DNA from: Deuterostichococcus epilithicus | Lineage: Eukaryota; Chlorophyta; Trebouxiophyceae; Prasiolales; Stichococcaceae | Length of the DNA: 64,000 nt | Direction of reading: 5' to 3' | NCBI GenBank assembly: GCA_033439295.1 | Contig: JAVTLE010000019.1 | Location: forward strand, 1-64,000 | Shown here: positions 38,083-50,933 of the stretch, one piece after another | How the letters are laid out: every line of letters begins with the position of its first letter | Numbering within the stretch: the stretch's first letter is position 1 | The notes under the pieces: model-generated | Told to the model about the DNA's origin: nothing | The model's input: only the letters and a program-made list of their open reading frames with translations | Databases searched by the model: none | Position numbers and translations under genes: made by a program

Positions 38083-38840
38083 TGCAACGTGGACCATAGC
38101 TGCGAGCGCGTCGGGCAACGGCAGGACTCGAACAAGCCACACAACGCCGTCTGCAGCTGGATGTGTGCAGGTGCGGCTTGAGCACTTGGCTACACAGCGT
38201 GCTGCTCTACATGCTGGGAACCTTCATCTGCGAATGATCAGGCATACAAAAGCATCCGGGTGTGTATTCCTCCGATGCGCAAGCTGCAATTGCACACGCG
38301 GTCGTTGCCGATGTTCAAACATGCACTGACCGCCTCGCGCGACCACGCTGCCGGAGGAAGCCTGCTCTGACAAGCGGGCTGAAACGATGTCGCAAAGTGG
38401 CCTCAAATCGTCTGACAGGCTGCATGAGTGCTTTTTCATTCGAAGCTGCCATGGCTGCTGCTGCGCAGAGGAGGCTGGCACCGGCATTCAGCCAGAACAA
38501 GCATCTGACGGCATGCGAAGCAATCCTTATCGTGGCAATTTCTGGCGCAAGAGCTGCTGTCGCGAATTGGCCGCTTGTTCTACCTTGCGGTCGGCGAATG
38601 CAGAAACTGCAGTGACCTTCCTGAGGCAGTGAGACTAATCGGTGGGCCCGTGCATCCGCAGGTCGATCGGCTTGATCCCGCCATCATCTGCTGCGGGATC
38701 AAATTATCGCCAGCGTGAACAGCAGCCAGCCAGGAGAGGGGCAGGCAACGCCATCAGCGCGGCAGGTAGCCGGCGCCACCGCAAGCTGACCCTGAGGTAG
38801 CAGCATCCCCCTGACACTGCCATCATCCGCCTGCAACGCC

Positions 38841-41800
38841 ATGGCGGCGCAGCACCAGCATAGCTCGTCCTCGGGGCCGCAGCCGCCGCAGCCGGGCCGC
38901 GGTCACGTGCCGCAGATGTCGCTGCCGCTGATCAACGGGCCGGGGCGCGGCCGCGGCGCCGGCCCCATGCCGCCGACGCTGCTGCAGATACCTTCCGTCT
39001 ACCCCGGAAACACCGGCGGCCGACAGCCGCAGCAGCTGGCGCAGCCCAGCCTGCCGATGGCCAACGGCAGTTGGCCCAGCCTGGCGAGCGGCGTTGCTGC
39101 GGACCTGCGCAGCCAGATGCACGCCGCCGACTTGGCGCCGCAGCCGGACGGCTGCGCTCGCTGCCGCCTCTGGGATGGCCCGGTGCGGATGCTTCACGTG
39201 CAGCTTCTTCGGCAGCCATAGGCAGATCAACATATTCTGCTTTGCCCGTTGTCTGCCTTCAAGGCCGTTGCCGGCCCTGTGCCTCGTGCAAACCCTGCAA
39301 AGATCTGCCACTGGCCAGTACATCGACCTTGGGCAGCGAAGACGAGCAGCGTGCCCATCCTCTCGTAGGTGCAGGGGAAGCCGCGGCCGCCGCGGCTGGA
39401 CTGCAGCCAGTACGACGGCCCGGTGATTGCCAACGGTGATGGCACGCAGAGCAATTGGCTTGGGCTGCACGGCTGGCAGGTCGCGCCCCGCGCCGGTGCC
39501 AAGCACCAGGTACCATCCTCCTGTCCCCTAGATGCTGCAGACACGTGCCGGGCTGCAGCACCCCTTCTATCGACTGCTTCCTTATGCGAAGGTCCGCAAG
39601 CAGAGACACGCTTCAATGTAGCCTGTGGGTCCACCAACCCACCATCTTTCGCCGTCTACACCCCAGGCAGCGCCGCGGCGGCGCAGCCGCGGCGGCAGCG
39701 CCCGCAAGCGGCGAGCGCCGGCCTCGTGGGAGAACTCGGACGCCTCGCTGTCGGGCGACGACACCGATGAGTCGGACATCAGCAGCGTGCCGAGCGAGGG
39801 CGGCGGCGGGAAGGGAAACGAAGAAAAGGAGTGGGAGGCGCCGCAGGACCTGGACCGCCCTGTGCTGAACGACAGTGACGAGGACTCCGAGTACGAGGCC
39901 ATGCGCAGGTGCGGCCTGTGTTTGTATGACACATGGTTTCAGGGTCGTGAGCCAGCGAGGCACACACCTCGTGTAGAGCACGATGGCGCTGGTGTCCTGG
40001 TCAAAGGCGGAGAAACGTTGCTGGTGTCCAGGACAGGAGGCAACGCCTTGGTTGACATTCCTGCATGCCACTTGCGCTTGCAGTGTCACAGGGGCGAGGC
40101 GCCATGGCAGGGTTGTAGGCGCTGCGGTTGAATGCTATCAGGTGGCGTGCGGGGAGTGCAACCGAGCTGAGCTGCCACAGTGGCTACAAGTTATGTGCTG
40201 TTTGCAACGGCTTGCTGGGCAGGGCGAAGGAGCGCCGCGCCAGTGGGCGGGGCCGTCGTGCCGCCAGCCGTTCGACGCGCACCTTTGGGGAGTCGCCGCC
40301 TACCAAGGCACGCGCTCCTGCCGCTGCTGCTGCCGCTAGACCCGCAGCGGCACCCATGCCGATCGCCGTGCCACCATCCAGCGGCGTACCCCCAACTGCC
40401 GCCGCGGCCACGCTTGCGCCTGCCGTCGCAGCCGTGGTTGTGCCAGCGGCGACCGCGGCGCCTGTCGCGGGTGAAGCGCCGGCGGCACGGGCGGTCAGCG
40501 CCGCGCCGCAGTCGCTGCAGCTGGAAGCAGCGGCACCCGAAGCGGTGGCACACGAGGCACTGCCAGAGCCTGAGTCGGATTCCGAGCCAGAGCCAGAGCC
40601 TGAGCCGGTCGGTGAGTGTGTCTGCACATCTCCAGCGATGCATCCCCGCGAGCCAGCAGTTTGATCCATTTCTGCCATCCCGAGCCTGGCTGCAGCCTGC
40701 TGCCACTAAGCTCCGCGGGGCTTTGACACCTGTCCCACCGTCGAGCTGCAGCGCTGGGCCACGGGGATGGCAGGGCGGCTTCGAGTCGTTCGAGAGGTGC
40801 ACGTGTATCTGAAAGCAATGCGTCGCGCACTGCGTGACTTGCAGTGCTGGAGCGCCGGCTCAGTGAGGCTGACAAGGCGGCGGACCGGGTGGCGGTGAGA
40901 TCGTCGCCCGACTTTGCCATCATCCTCGACTTCTTCCAGGCAAGTCGCTGCACCGCGTGCATGCAACGGCAGCTCTGCGTGTGGCGTGCCTGGTGCTGCC
41001 AGCTCACTGCACAGGGACTCGCAGGTCTGCTGCCCACTCGAGAGGCGCAGTACAGGACAGGATGCTGCCCGACAAAGTCGTGCTGCTCCGTCCCATGGCC
41101 TCAGACACCGCTGCCAACCCGTCTGTGGGGCGATCACCCCTCCCCGTGCTGTCGTGCAGGTCTTCCATAGCCTGCTGGGCTTGAGCCGCAGCTTTGGCGC
41201 CGCAGAGCTGGAGGCTGTCATCGTGGCGTCCGTCGGTGATGAGGGCCTGCTGCCCGACATCCACATGGTGCGATGCGCCAAAGCAGAAGCACAATCGCGC
41301 TGCTGCACCCCCAGCCACAGCACAGTAGGAACGTCCGGTGAAAGCTCGGCCAGCTGCTGTGCACTCGGCACCCAACTTCTTCAGAACGCTTCCAGGCATG
41401 CCTGCTTTGCAGGGCTTCCGTCGCTGGCTTTCCCGATGTGCCCGTCACATGTACGGCTGATCCCCGCAAACACAGCAAAACAGCTTCTGAGCCGCACATC
41501 TCGACTGCCGCCGTGCGCAGGACCTGCTGCGGGGCATATACCCGCGCATCATACTGGACACCTCCAACTGGGCGCGGCACCTGGCGGCCAAGCTGTTTGG
41601 CCACTGGCGCGGCAACATGCTGTGGAAGTTCTCCGACCCGCCCTTCCTGGTGGCCAAGGAGGAGGACGCCGCAGTCGTCTACGCGGCTCTGCCGTCGCTC
41701 GCCAGGTGTGGCCAGACGTCGTGCAGGATCTTTCTCTGACCTTGTTGTGACCATGTCACATGAAGGAGGGAGGGTAACCCTCAGCCAGGTTACCCTGCGG

Positions 41801-44738
41801 CGATGTGCCTGATGCCCGCCTGATATGTGTGTTGGTCCGTTCCAGTGCGCACGTCAAAAGAAGTGCTTTTGGGTACCTGGATGGTGGCAGGGACTGAGCT
41901 CTCCTGCGTAGTCAGGTTCAAGTTTTGTGCTGCGCCTCCCCATGGCCACAGGGTGCAGGCGCTCAAGGCGCTGTGTGAGATGCGGCTGGACCGCGACGAC
42001 TGCCGGGGAGCCATCGAGGCCGCGTTGGCGCCAAGGCGGCGGCGCAAGGGCGAACCCGATGATGGCCCCGACATTGAAGACTTTCGCCGCTGGCCGCTGG
42101 GTTTCGACGGCAGTGGGCGCGCCTACTGGTACCATAACTTCTACGATACCACAGGTGTGCATGGCCTGTGAGTGTTTGAATTTCTGCTGTCGGTTCTGTA
42201 GTGGGTCCGGCCTGTCCAGCCACCTCTGGTGACTGCAGTGCCCAAGGGTAAAGGTAGCATGGCTGTGCACTGATCTGCTGCCGCTGCAGATGCAGATGCA
42301 GCCGCAGACTCGGATGCAATGATGTGCAGGCCTGCGGCTGTACCGCGAGGGGGCGGCGGAAGGTCTCGCAGAGGACGGCAACGGCGCTGCGGCCAAAGAC
42401 TCTGCAGGTGCCGCCGCGGCGGCGGCGGCGGCAGCCGATCCGGATGCCGCAGCCGGCAGCCGCAGCGGTGGCTCTGCGCCGGGCAGCCCGGCATTGCGCG
42501 ACTCGGGAGGTGCGGCGGCGGGCCTGGGGCAGCCGGACGGCGCTGCCGGCCAGGCACCGACGGCAGCGGCCGCTGCAAAGTCACGGGCGGCAGCGCGGCC
42601 AAGGGCCGCGGCGGCGGNCGCGTCAGGGCTGGCCGCGCCGGCGACCTTGATGTGCCGGGCTCACAGGTGCGTCAAGTCTTGTCCTGGTCTCCGGGCTCCT
42701 GGTTTGGAGTGTACGGGACTTCCGCCAACCTGTAGCATGTGCATGTGAGTGTAGCATGTGCGCATGCTGCTGCATTCCTCGGCTGCAGGGCCAGGCGGAC
42801 GAGTGCGCACCCGGCAGCAGGCTTCGGACATGCCATGACTTGTACTCTGACGCTGACGCATGGCGGGTCCGCTGCTGTGCCGCCGCAGGTGCCGGAGCCT
42901 GCAGGCGGCGCCTGGCGCTGCATCGCGACATCAGTGGAGGAGCTGGAGGCGGTCGGCATGCAGCTCACCGCCTCCCGCAGGGCCGCTGACATGGAGGTCG
43001 CCTCCGCGGTGTGGTCCATGACTCCCACATTGTGCTGTGTCCGTGTCGACTGTCACGATTGTGCAGTATGCTGTTTCAAAGGACGGCAAACATATCTGAC
43101 TGTTGCTGCCGCGGGCCCAGCTTCTGCCCGCTGCAGGCGCTGCTCATGGGGTCTGCACCACCATGCTAAGCGCTGGGTGGGCAGCGGCATGCAGTTCCCT
43201 GCTACTCGAGTGTGGGGCCCTGCCCATGGTGACGCCAGTCGAGATCGTCTCACCCACCCTGATGCGCAGATCCTGGAGGAGGCGGTGCCGGAAGCGGTGG
43301 ACGCGGAGGAAGCGGTGCTGCGGCGGGAGCAGCGCCGCGAGCGCGAGGTCCGCAGCCTCGGCGGTGGCCTCGGCGGCGACGGCGGCTTTGGCAGGTATAC
43401 CCGTCTGTCTCGCTTGAGGACGCCTAATCCGTGGAGCCACACAGTTGTATGCTGCGGGGCGGCGCGGTCAACACGGAAAGGTGTTTCACACGCTGCAAGC
43501 GGGGGTGGTCCCGCCCGGCATTGCACGGAGACGGCATGGCGTGCCAGTGCTGGCACACCCACAGAACCGACCAAATGGCTCGTGCCCATCGCAAGTGTGG
43601 CCCTGAACAATGAAGGTTTTAGGTTTTCAATGAAGGTGTGTCTTCTCATGCAGGTCGCAGCGGGCGCGCAAGGCCGTGGACTACACATATTCGTCCTACG
43701 ACGACGAGATTCGCTCTGTGGTGCGGTATCTCTCTTTGTGTTTCGAGATGGCGATTGCAGATCGCTCGCACTTGCCACGAGTGTTGTCCCAGGCGCGGGA
43801 GCGTAAGCGCCTTGCAGCTGTTCTGCCCACTCGAAGATTGCGTAAACTGCTTCCTCGTTGCATGTTGAGGGCGTCACACTTGTAGCTGTGTGCACGCTTG
43901 CAGCATCCCTTCGATGCTGGGCTGAACAGGGCTCTGTCAAGCGGGTCCAAGCTCGCATGGCGAGGGTTTGAGGGTTCCCACCCCTTGCATATTTGGGGGG
44001 GGGGAAACAAAAAAATGATTTTTAAATAATAAATGCACAGACTGGGGCGCACAAGGGGGACGACCCCATCCCGCGGTGGGCGGCGGACCCGGAGGTGAAG
44101 CTAAGCCCGGCGGAGGAGGTGGCGGCGGGGCTGCGCCGCGGCCGCTCCCACCGGGACGCCCCCCTGCAGGCCGGGTGCGCAGCCGGCCTGCAGCTCTGAA
44201 GCGCTCGGCGGCACCACGAGTCGGTCGTATGAGGCATCGAGAGTGCAGTCGGATGGGAATCGGTGCTGGTCAGATCCAGGCGTCCGGCAGCGGCACACTG
44301 CCCGTGTGCTGTAACGCTGGATCCATACCTGCATGCGCAGCCTCGATTGACACCAAGCCCTGTGGTCATTCACATAGGCTCCTGGACGAGCGGGCGCTCA
44401 GTGGGCGCTCGCGCATGGGGACGCCTGCTGCTTCCGCCAGCGCAGACGCTGAGGGCTCCGACTTCGATGCGGGCGCGCCGCCTGGCGGCAGTGACGGCAC
44501 CGCCGGCCAGCAGCAGACCAGTCGGCTGCAGCACGTGTCGCCTGCTGCGGATGGCAGCTGGCAGCCGCCGCAGCACGCGCCGCTGCCGCCGGGCGTGGGG
44601 GACCCGCCGCCTCTGCCGCCGGCGCAGGTGCAGTTCCCCACGGCGGCGGCGCCGCTGCTTGATGGGCCGTTGGCGCCAGCGAATCGACACACGGTAGGGG
44701 AGGTTGCGACGGAGCCGGAGGCTCAGCCGATGCAGTAG
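38841..44738 (+). CDS. DDT and WHIM domain chromatin protein
   Basis: Probable nuclear protein of the DDT-domain class, accessory subunits of ISWI-type remodelers. Exons resolved with matching phase: 38841-39182, 39375-39479, 39667-39908, 40181-40611, 40845-40939, 41160-41267, 41521-41705, 41952-42154, then from 42330; later exons to the stop at 44736-44738 are approximate. A disordered Pro/Gly N-terminus is followed by a basic and acidic stretch (PRRRSRGGSARKRRAPASW; DTDESDISSVPSE). The DDT helices then read SSPDFAIILDFFQ, VFHSLLGLSRSFGAAELEAV and LLPDIHM. A WHIM-like block ends FRRWPLGFDGSGRAYWYHNF. Downstream, RKAVDYTYSSYDDEIRSVV resembles the short motif seen in plant DDT proteins, and the tail is Pro-rich. 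There is no PHD finger or bromodomain. The intron after DFFQ has a GC donor (CAG|GCAAGT at 40939/40940). One N lies at 42618. Confidence 0.85.
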
Positions 44739-45298
44739 ATTATATACTGGCAGCGGTTATTGTTGTTCTGCAAAATGAGCTTCAGCAGATTGTGAATGGT
44801 GACTGCATCGCGATGATGCTGTACAAGGGTGTGCACATGATTTTGATAGTGATGCTTGCCTTCTGACACGCCTGAACAATGTCGAAGTTGGGGGCCTTCG
44901 GTGGTCGTCATAGAGAAGAGGTCGTTGCCATCAGGCAATGACGCTTCTAGCGAGCGCCGATCTCCGAGCGCCGACTCAGGCAATAGTCTTGAGCGGCCAG
45001 TTGCGGGCTACCGTTGAGAAGCTGAATGGCAACTTTCTCCTCGAGCGAACCCGTGCATGCAATTGATGCAAAGTCGTGTCGTGGCAGTCCCGGCGGACTG
45101 TCGCCACTTTGCCGCCCTTGCATATGGGCGCTGGCCTCGAAGATATTTAACTTTGGATCAAGTCCAAGCTTGCAGCTTTGCCTCCAGCACCTTTGCACTG
45201 GTCAGACAGCAACGCCTTCGCTGTCGCGACTGACAGGCTTGCAAGCCTGTCCCGCGACCGTCCTTTTGTACTGCATCTGCAGCAAATCTCTGTTTGAG
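44739..45298. other. Intergenic spacer
   Basis: 560 bases, rather AT-rich at first, between two genes in the same direction. It contains the DDT-gene 3' region and the next promoter, with a possible AT-rich initiator near 45140. No gene is supported. Confidence 0.5.
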
Positions 45299-47850
45299 AT
45301 GTGGCGCGTGATCGGGCAAAAGGGCGCCGCGGGTGCCGCAGCTGGTCTGGCATCGCTGCCGGTCGTCGCGGAATGCCGGGCGCCGAGCACGTCGCAACAG
45401 AGCGCCGGCAGCCCGCTGCGGAAGCTGAAGGTCAGTGCCACCTGTGCTTTCGAAGTTTTGCCTGGAAAGCCTGGAGGGCAACCCTATCGTGTCTCCTGTG
45501 TCATGCATACGCACATCGCTTTGTTGCATGCGCTGCCCGGCACTTTGCTTGGTTGCCACACTTATCAAGATTGTGCAGCCCCTTCCCCGGCTGGTGGCCG
45601 GCTGATCATCGCACCTGTGGATGCTCCAACACGATCATAGAGCTGGCCCAGCTCGATCGGTTCTGACAGAGCGGAAGCTCGCGACTTCGGCTCACCTGTC
45701 GGACACCTGTTGTGCATCCAGTCAGCATGTGACCCCATTTGTTCAAGCTGAAGTGCGCGCCTTCGCAGGTCAACGACCCGTCGGAGCTGGCATCGGCCGA
45801 CAGCTCGTACTCGCAGCAGGCGACCGAGGTGCGAGCATGCAGTCATTCACATCGAGCAGCCTTGTCACGGCCCAACACGACCCTGGCGTTGCAGGCTCGC
45901 TTTCGCAACATGCGCGATCGGAAGCGACTGTGTCGCTGATCGCCAAGCATGGACTCCGGTTCTGAGCTTGAATTGCTGATCGTGCATGCCATTCTGGACC
46001 GCAGACCACATGCGTGTTGTCCCTGCTTGCAGGCGTGGCTGGCGCCGGACTTCAAGGATGGCGAGTACCTGGGCCTGGAGGAGGTGCAAGATGCCCTTAG
46101 TGACGTGCTGTCGGTCGCATCCGGCAGGTGAGCGCTCTAGGACGGAACTGGGATTGGGAGAAGGCGGTTGGCAATGGCCCTCGCAACACGCATCCCCTGC
46201 AAGCGAGCATGCGGCAGCTGACGCACAGGATCTGCACCTGGACTGCGAATGTACAGCACCGTCGCTCGGACATTTGACTGACTCGGTCAAGTTGGAGCAA
46301 CCTATGGCAGGCCAGCTGGCGCATGGTGTTAGCTTGCAAGAACCATGTGCCCAACCTCCGAACAGGTCACGTCCGGCGGCCTTCGCGCCGATCTCGGACG
46401 ACTGCAGCAGTGTGGAGTCCTTTGGCGCCGACGCCGACAACCACATCGAGGCGACCGATGCCGGCGCCGCCACGCCGCCCGAGCAGCTGTCCTCCGTCAT
46501 GCACCGCCTGGTGCGCAGCCTGCCGCCACCTGACTGCACATCTGCCGCCAAAAGCGAAGCACTGCCACCCACCTCCCAGCGCTCAGCGCAGGGCATGCTG
46601 CTGCAGGAGCACGCGTGCAGAGGAGTCTCATGAGCCCATGTCAAGGCTGTCGCAAGGGGTGCTTTTCCAGTGGCTAAGACCTGTGCGGCTGTCTCTACTG
46701 CAGCTGAACAATGCGGACGTGCAGCGCGCGGTCATGGGCGCCCTGCGGGACTCTCCAGAGCTGGAGTCCCTTCTGGACTCACCCGAGCTGGTGCGGTGGT
46801 CCTTTCATGTCCTCTATACCTCATGGCCGTTTGCCTGTTGGCTGGGTTGCGGTGCTCTGACGCGCCAGGTGCAATCGTGAACAGCAGTCGGCAGCAGGGA
46901 CGCATGGACGGCCGACGGTGCTGCCTCGAGTCCTTGACGGCCATGGCGCAGTCTGCATCTGGCTGAACACGATCAGCAATTGCCGCGCGCACCCATGTGT
47001 CCACTGCATACGACGCGTGCGAATGGTTCTTACCAGCCAGCTCAATGAAGCCCTGAACCCTGAAAAGAGCCGTGCTGGACGATCAATGCAATGCCTGGCG
47101 CCACACAGGAGCACATCCAGCCGCTGTACGCAGCCAACCTGCTGCTTCCCGCGACAGCGTCCGTCGCCCTGGAGCGCCGCCCGGTGAGCGGCAACACCCA
47201 CCTGTGCATCACGAGCGCCCGTGTGCCGGACAGGACAAGCCGGCCCTGCAATGCCAGCACGCGCACAGTTTTGACCCAGGTCTGTGGAACTCTGCAGCTG
47301 GACCCGAAACTTCAACCTTGTAATGTACACCGACGCGCAGGCTGCAGCGCGCAACGTCCTGGAGAAGGGACTGGACAGCCTGGGCGCTGCGGTGGAGTCC
47401 GGCATCGACATTGCGGCGGGGGCGCTCGCGGCGCTGGGCGCCAACATTGCCGGCGCGTCGGACGGCCTCGGCCGCTTTCTCGCACGCCTGGCCGCCGACG
47501 CCCGCGCCGCGCTGTGAGCTCTGTTGGTCTAGTGGCGCGCCCGCACCACAGCATCCCGCCGGCACCTGTTCCTGCATATGCTGCAGCACAACATAAGCCA
47601 TGCTGCACTGCGCATTGCTGGTCTTACCAGTTCGGGTACCTGATTTCTGAATTCTGCACCCGTCCCAATGCGCTGCAGGCGTGGCGGCGAGGCCGGCTCC
47701 GAGACCACGGCAGAGACCTCGTCTGGCAGCCGCCGGCCGCGCGCCGCGCGCCGCTCGCTGCTGGCGGGCTCCCTGTTTACGCTGGCGGTGGCGGTCGTCG
47801 CCATGCTGGTCTTCAAGCGCGCCAAGATCGTGCGCATTGTGCGTGTGTGA
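45299..47850 (+). CDS. Unknown protein with a C-terminal membrane segment
   Basis: I do not recognise this gene. Exons with good consensus: 45299-45430, 45769-45828, 46033-46127, a long one from 46366, 46704-46790, 47109-47183, 47341-47513, 47679-47850. Only the 3' end of the 46366 exon is unsettled. The protein starts MWRVIGQKGAAGAAAGLASL. It then has an acidic helical part (DFKDGEYLGLEEVQDALSD), a Ser/Pro-rich linker, a short helix-rich part (NNADVQRAVMGALRDSPELE), and an amphipathic alanine-rich helix (VLEKGLDSLGAAVESGID). Near the end a basic stretch RRPRAARR precedes SLLAGSLFTLAVAVVAMLVF and a short basic tail KRAKIVRIVRV. This indicates one C-terminal membrane span with most of the protein on the cytosolic side. 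Function is unknown. Confidence 0.65.
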
Positions 47851-49126
47851 GGTGTATGAAAACGGCGTTTGCCAGCCGCCGATGCCGGCGGCAACCGCTC
47901 AGGAGGCCGCTGCTGGCAGGCGCCGGGCACTGCCGCGACAGTGATCCCGCCAGCAGTTGTCGGATGCGGTGTGGCACTTCAGCACCGGAGGCGGTTGTCG
48001 ATTTGGGGAGTGCAGAGGCTGCAGCTGGCGCGGGGCGGCAGCAGCGCCCTGGCAACGCCTGGTCGAAGACCCTCGACATTCCTTTTGCTTGTATGTATAT
48101 GCCAACATGCTACCTCTGCCGGGTGTCAGGTGCCATGTGATTTGTGTCCAGCTCGCTGCTGAGAAGACATGGCAGAACTCGAGAGGGCTGCTTTCAAGCA
48201 GGCCCACACCGAAGAGCCACCTGTCTGGATCCTGCAACTTCATGCCGTGGAAGTTCTGCCGATGCGCCAGACATTCGGCTCGACTTATTACCGTTGTATT
48301 TTGGGACACCCTGTGTGTGTAATCCTGTGATCTCCTTCCTAGGTAATGTAAAATTTACATTGTAAATGAGGACCGGGTGGTCTTCCACATGATTGACCTA
48401 ACGCAATGGTCATGCCTTCAAAGCAGAAGAATGCGTGCGTCCTTCACAACGTTGCCTTCGGCTGTGGACAGTGCCCCTATTTTTGATGCAACCTTGAATG
48501 TCGGCATTGAATATCGGCCAACTTTTCATCCACACGCCAACTTCCAGGTGCAATCACACCAAACACCACTACCTATGGACGAAACAAATCAAACTCAGCC
48601 AGCGCCACTGCGCGTCAACATGCATGCAACTCGCAAGGCTGCATCGGAGTGCACACAGCTTCCGCAGCACATGCACCATCGCTATCTGCAAGTTTGTCTC
48701 CTCTCAGCGCGCAACAGCAGCGCAACAAAAAAAGCCCATGGCTGTCCATGACGAAATGTCCTAAACCACAATCAGATGCCAGTTCAGGATGCACACCCTG
48801 CTTACCGGCGCTGCTGCCTGCTCGAATCTGTAGCGTGCTCGGCACCAGCTGCGACCTTCACTCCACGAAAGAATGAACAGAAAAAGAATCGCATCCTTAG
48901 AAAGACACGCACTGCAGCTCACGCGTTTCAGTAGCATCTGCCGCATGCGCCGGCGGGCCCTGCTAAGCACACCCGGCACCATCACCGCACGATCGCCAGT
49001 CGGCACCACGCGCCGCCGATGCAGCCCGGGCCGGCAGGAGGGCGACGGACCTCTCCCCCCTGGGGCGCGGGCAGCGGCGGCGGCCCCGCCGACGCCGTCT
49101 TACCGCACCGCACGGCAGGCGCGCTG
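47851..49126. other. Convergent intergenic region
   Basis: About 1.3 kb between converging genes, more AT-rich than its surroundings. It contains a palindromic TGTAA cluster (separate entry). Short open frames show no domains. Confidence 0.5.
48346..48365. terminator. Two-way TGTAA cluster in a palindrome
   Basis: ATGTAAAATTTACAT (48346-48360) is a perfect inverted repeat with TGTAA on each strand. Another plus-strand TGTAA follows at once. It lies between two converging genes and could carry the poly(A) signals of both. Confidence 0.45.
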
Positions 49127-50874
49127 CTACTGCACGCAACAGCAGCTGCGGGCGGAGGCGCCGCGGTCCATTTTGGCGACCGCGCCCGACATCGCCTTGA
49201 GCCGGCGCACGACGTCCTCGGCGTCCGGCCGGCTGCAGGGATTAGGGATTTGAGTTCAGGCCGGCTGCTCGGGCGGTGCTGGGTTGCAATACAGGGCAAT
49301 CCACAGGCGCAGGGCTGGGACGAGCATGCGCCGCAGCCTCGACCGCTGCCGGTCCTCCACCACAGCAGATGCAGGCTCCACTGGTCGTGTCTCGCCCGGC
49401 ACAGAGCGGCACGCGGGGGGCGGGAAGGAAGCCAGCTTGCCGCCGGCGCTTGCACCCTCAACGCAGCGATGCAGCGGCTGCACCTGTCGGGGTCGTCGGC
49501 CCAGCACTCCACGACGAGGGCGCCCAGCTCCGGCGGCCACCAGGTGGGGATCGGCCGCCTGTACCCGTGCGCCACCTGCAGCGCACGGAGTGTTGCACAC
49601 TTTCAATAGTGACGTACAACCCGCTTCACAGCGGCTGCCAGCAGGACGGCTGCTGCTTGCATTCGTATGCGATCGCAGCGCCACAACAGTGTCTCCGCGC
49701 GGTGAACATTACGCATGTCAGGGGCCCAGCTGTATGGCCTTGGGTCCAGAGAACCGTCTGTTCCTGCAATTCGAGCCTGGGGGAGGAAGCAAGCGCCGGC
49801 ACCCCACCTTCCAGGCGTACATCTCGCACTCGTCCAAGTCGCCGACGGTGAGCAGCGCCGCGCCCGTCACGGACTTGGCAAACATCTCGAACAGGATGAC
49901 GCCAAAGGAGAAAATGTCTACCTGCGGTGTGCATCATCAGGATCGAGACTCTCATACTAAGGACAAGATTGCTGAAAATTCTATAGAATGCACGAAGCAT
50001 GGGTGGGTCCAGGGGAACTCAGGACAAGATTGCTGAAAATTTTATAGAATACACATTTTATAGAATGCACGAAGCATGCGTGGGTCCAGGGAAACTTGTT
50101 TCGCGTCCAGGGGGATTGTTTTTAGAAAGCTGTGTCGAGCTGGCCGCCCAGGCGGCCGCCTGGATGTCGCGCAGGCGACTGCGCCGGTCCGGCGCCCGCA
50201 CCTTTTCATTGTAGCTCTTGTTGTTCATGACCTCGGGCGCCATGTACATGAAGCTGCCAGTCTGGCCTGCGGGCCGCAGGGCGCAGGAAAATTGTAAAGA
50301 GCGCAGCTGATCCCAGCTGGCGAGCATGGTGAGTGGACTCGGATGATGCAGAATCGCCACCACTCGTCCGCATGACTTGGACTCAGAACCACCAGCCTCC
50401 CCAGGCTGGAGCACGCCGGACGGCCTGACCGTCAGGACTGGAGATGCATGCTAACAGCGTCGCCCGCGCCGCCAAATTCTCAGTCTCAGTTGGACGCGCC
50501 GGCTTCCGCCGCCACGACCATGCACGCTGTGCCAGGCGTGCTGAGCCGGCAGGAAGCTGCAAGCCGCACCCGTCAGGTCGTGCTTGGCCGCGCCGCGCGC
50601 GCCGCCGCGCGTCTGCAGCGTCGTCGCGAGGCGCTGCCACACGCGGCTGCCACGCTCGCCGACGGCGCGCAGCAGCCGCTGCTCTGCTGACTCCCCCTCC
50701 TCTGGGTCCGTCTTGCTGCCGCGCCGGCCGCCGTGGCTGCCGCTGCTGCCCCGCCGCTTCAGCTCAGCCCTGCCGGGAGTGGGACGGCCCTCCTTCAGAT
50801 GTCACTGTGTGCGCTTGTCTCACACAATCGTGGAGGACCCTGCCCGCACACGGTCCAGCACACAGGCTTTGGTT

Positions 50875-50933
<59 letters not shown>

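Larger units (their letters stand above)
37468..38840. other. Intergenic region, Rab11 to DDT gene
   Basis: About 1.4 kb. It starts with the Rab11 3' region (TGTAA at 37836-37840), holds a 21-base tandem duplication at 38041-38082, and ends with the DDT-gene promoter. A tRNA-like box B at about 38120 was examined and rejected. No gene is supported. Confidence 0.5.

Noticed and set aside
38110-38230. tRNA-like box B (GTTCGAGTCC on the minus strand)
   Set aside because: The flanking T-stem pairs at only about three of five positions, and no matching 5' acceptor stem or anticodon arm is found within tRNA distance.
43053-43958. Minus-strand open frame of about 300 codons
   Set aside because: It is antisense to DDT-gene exons, lacks motifs, and is explained by GC-rich codon bias.
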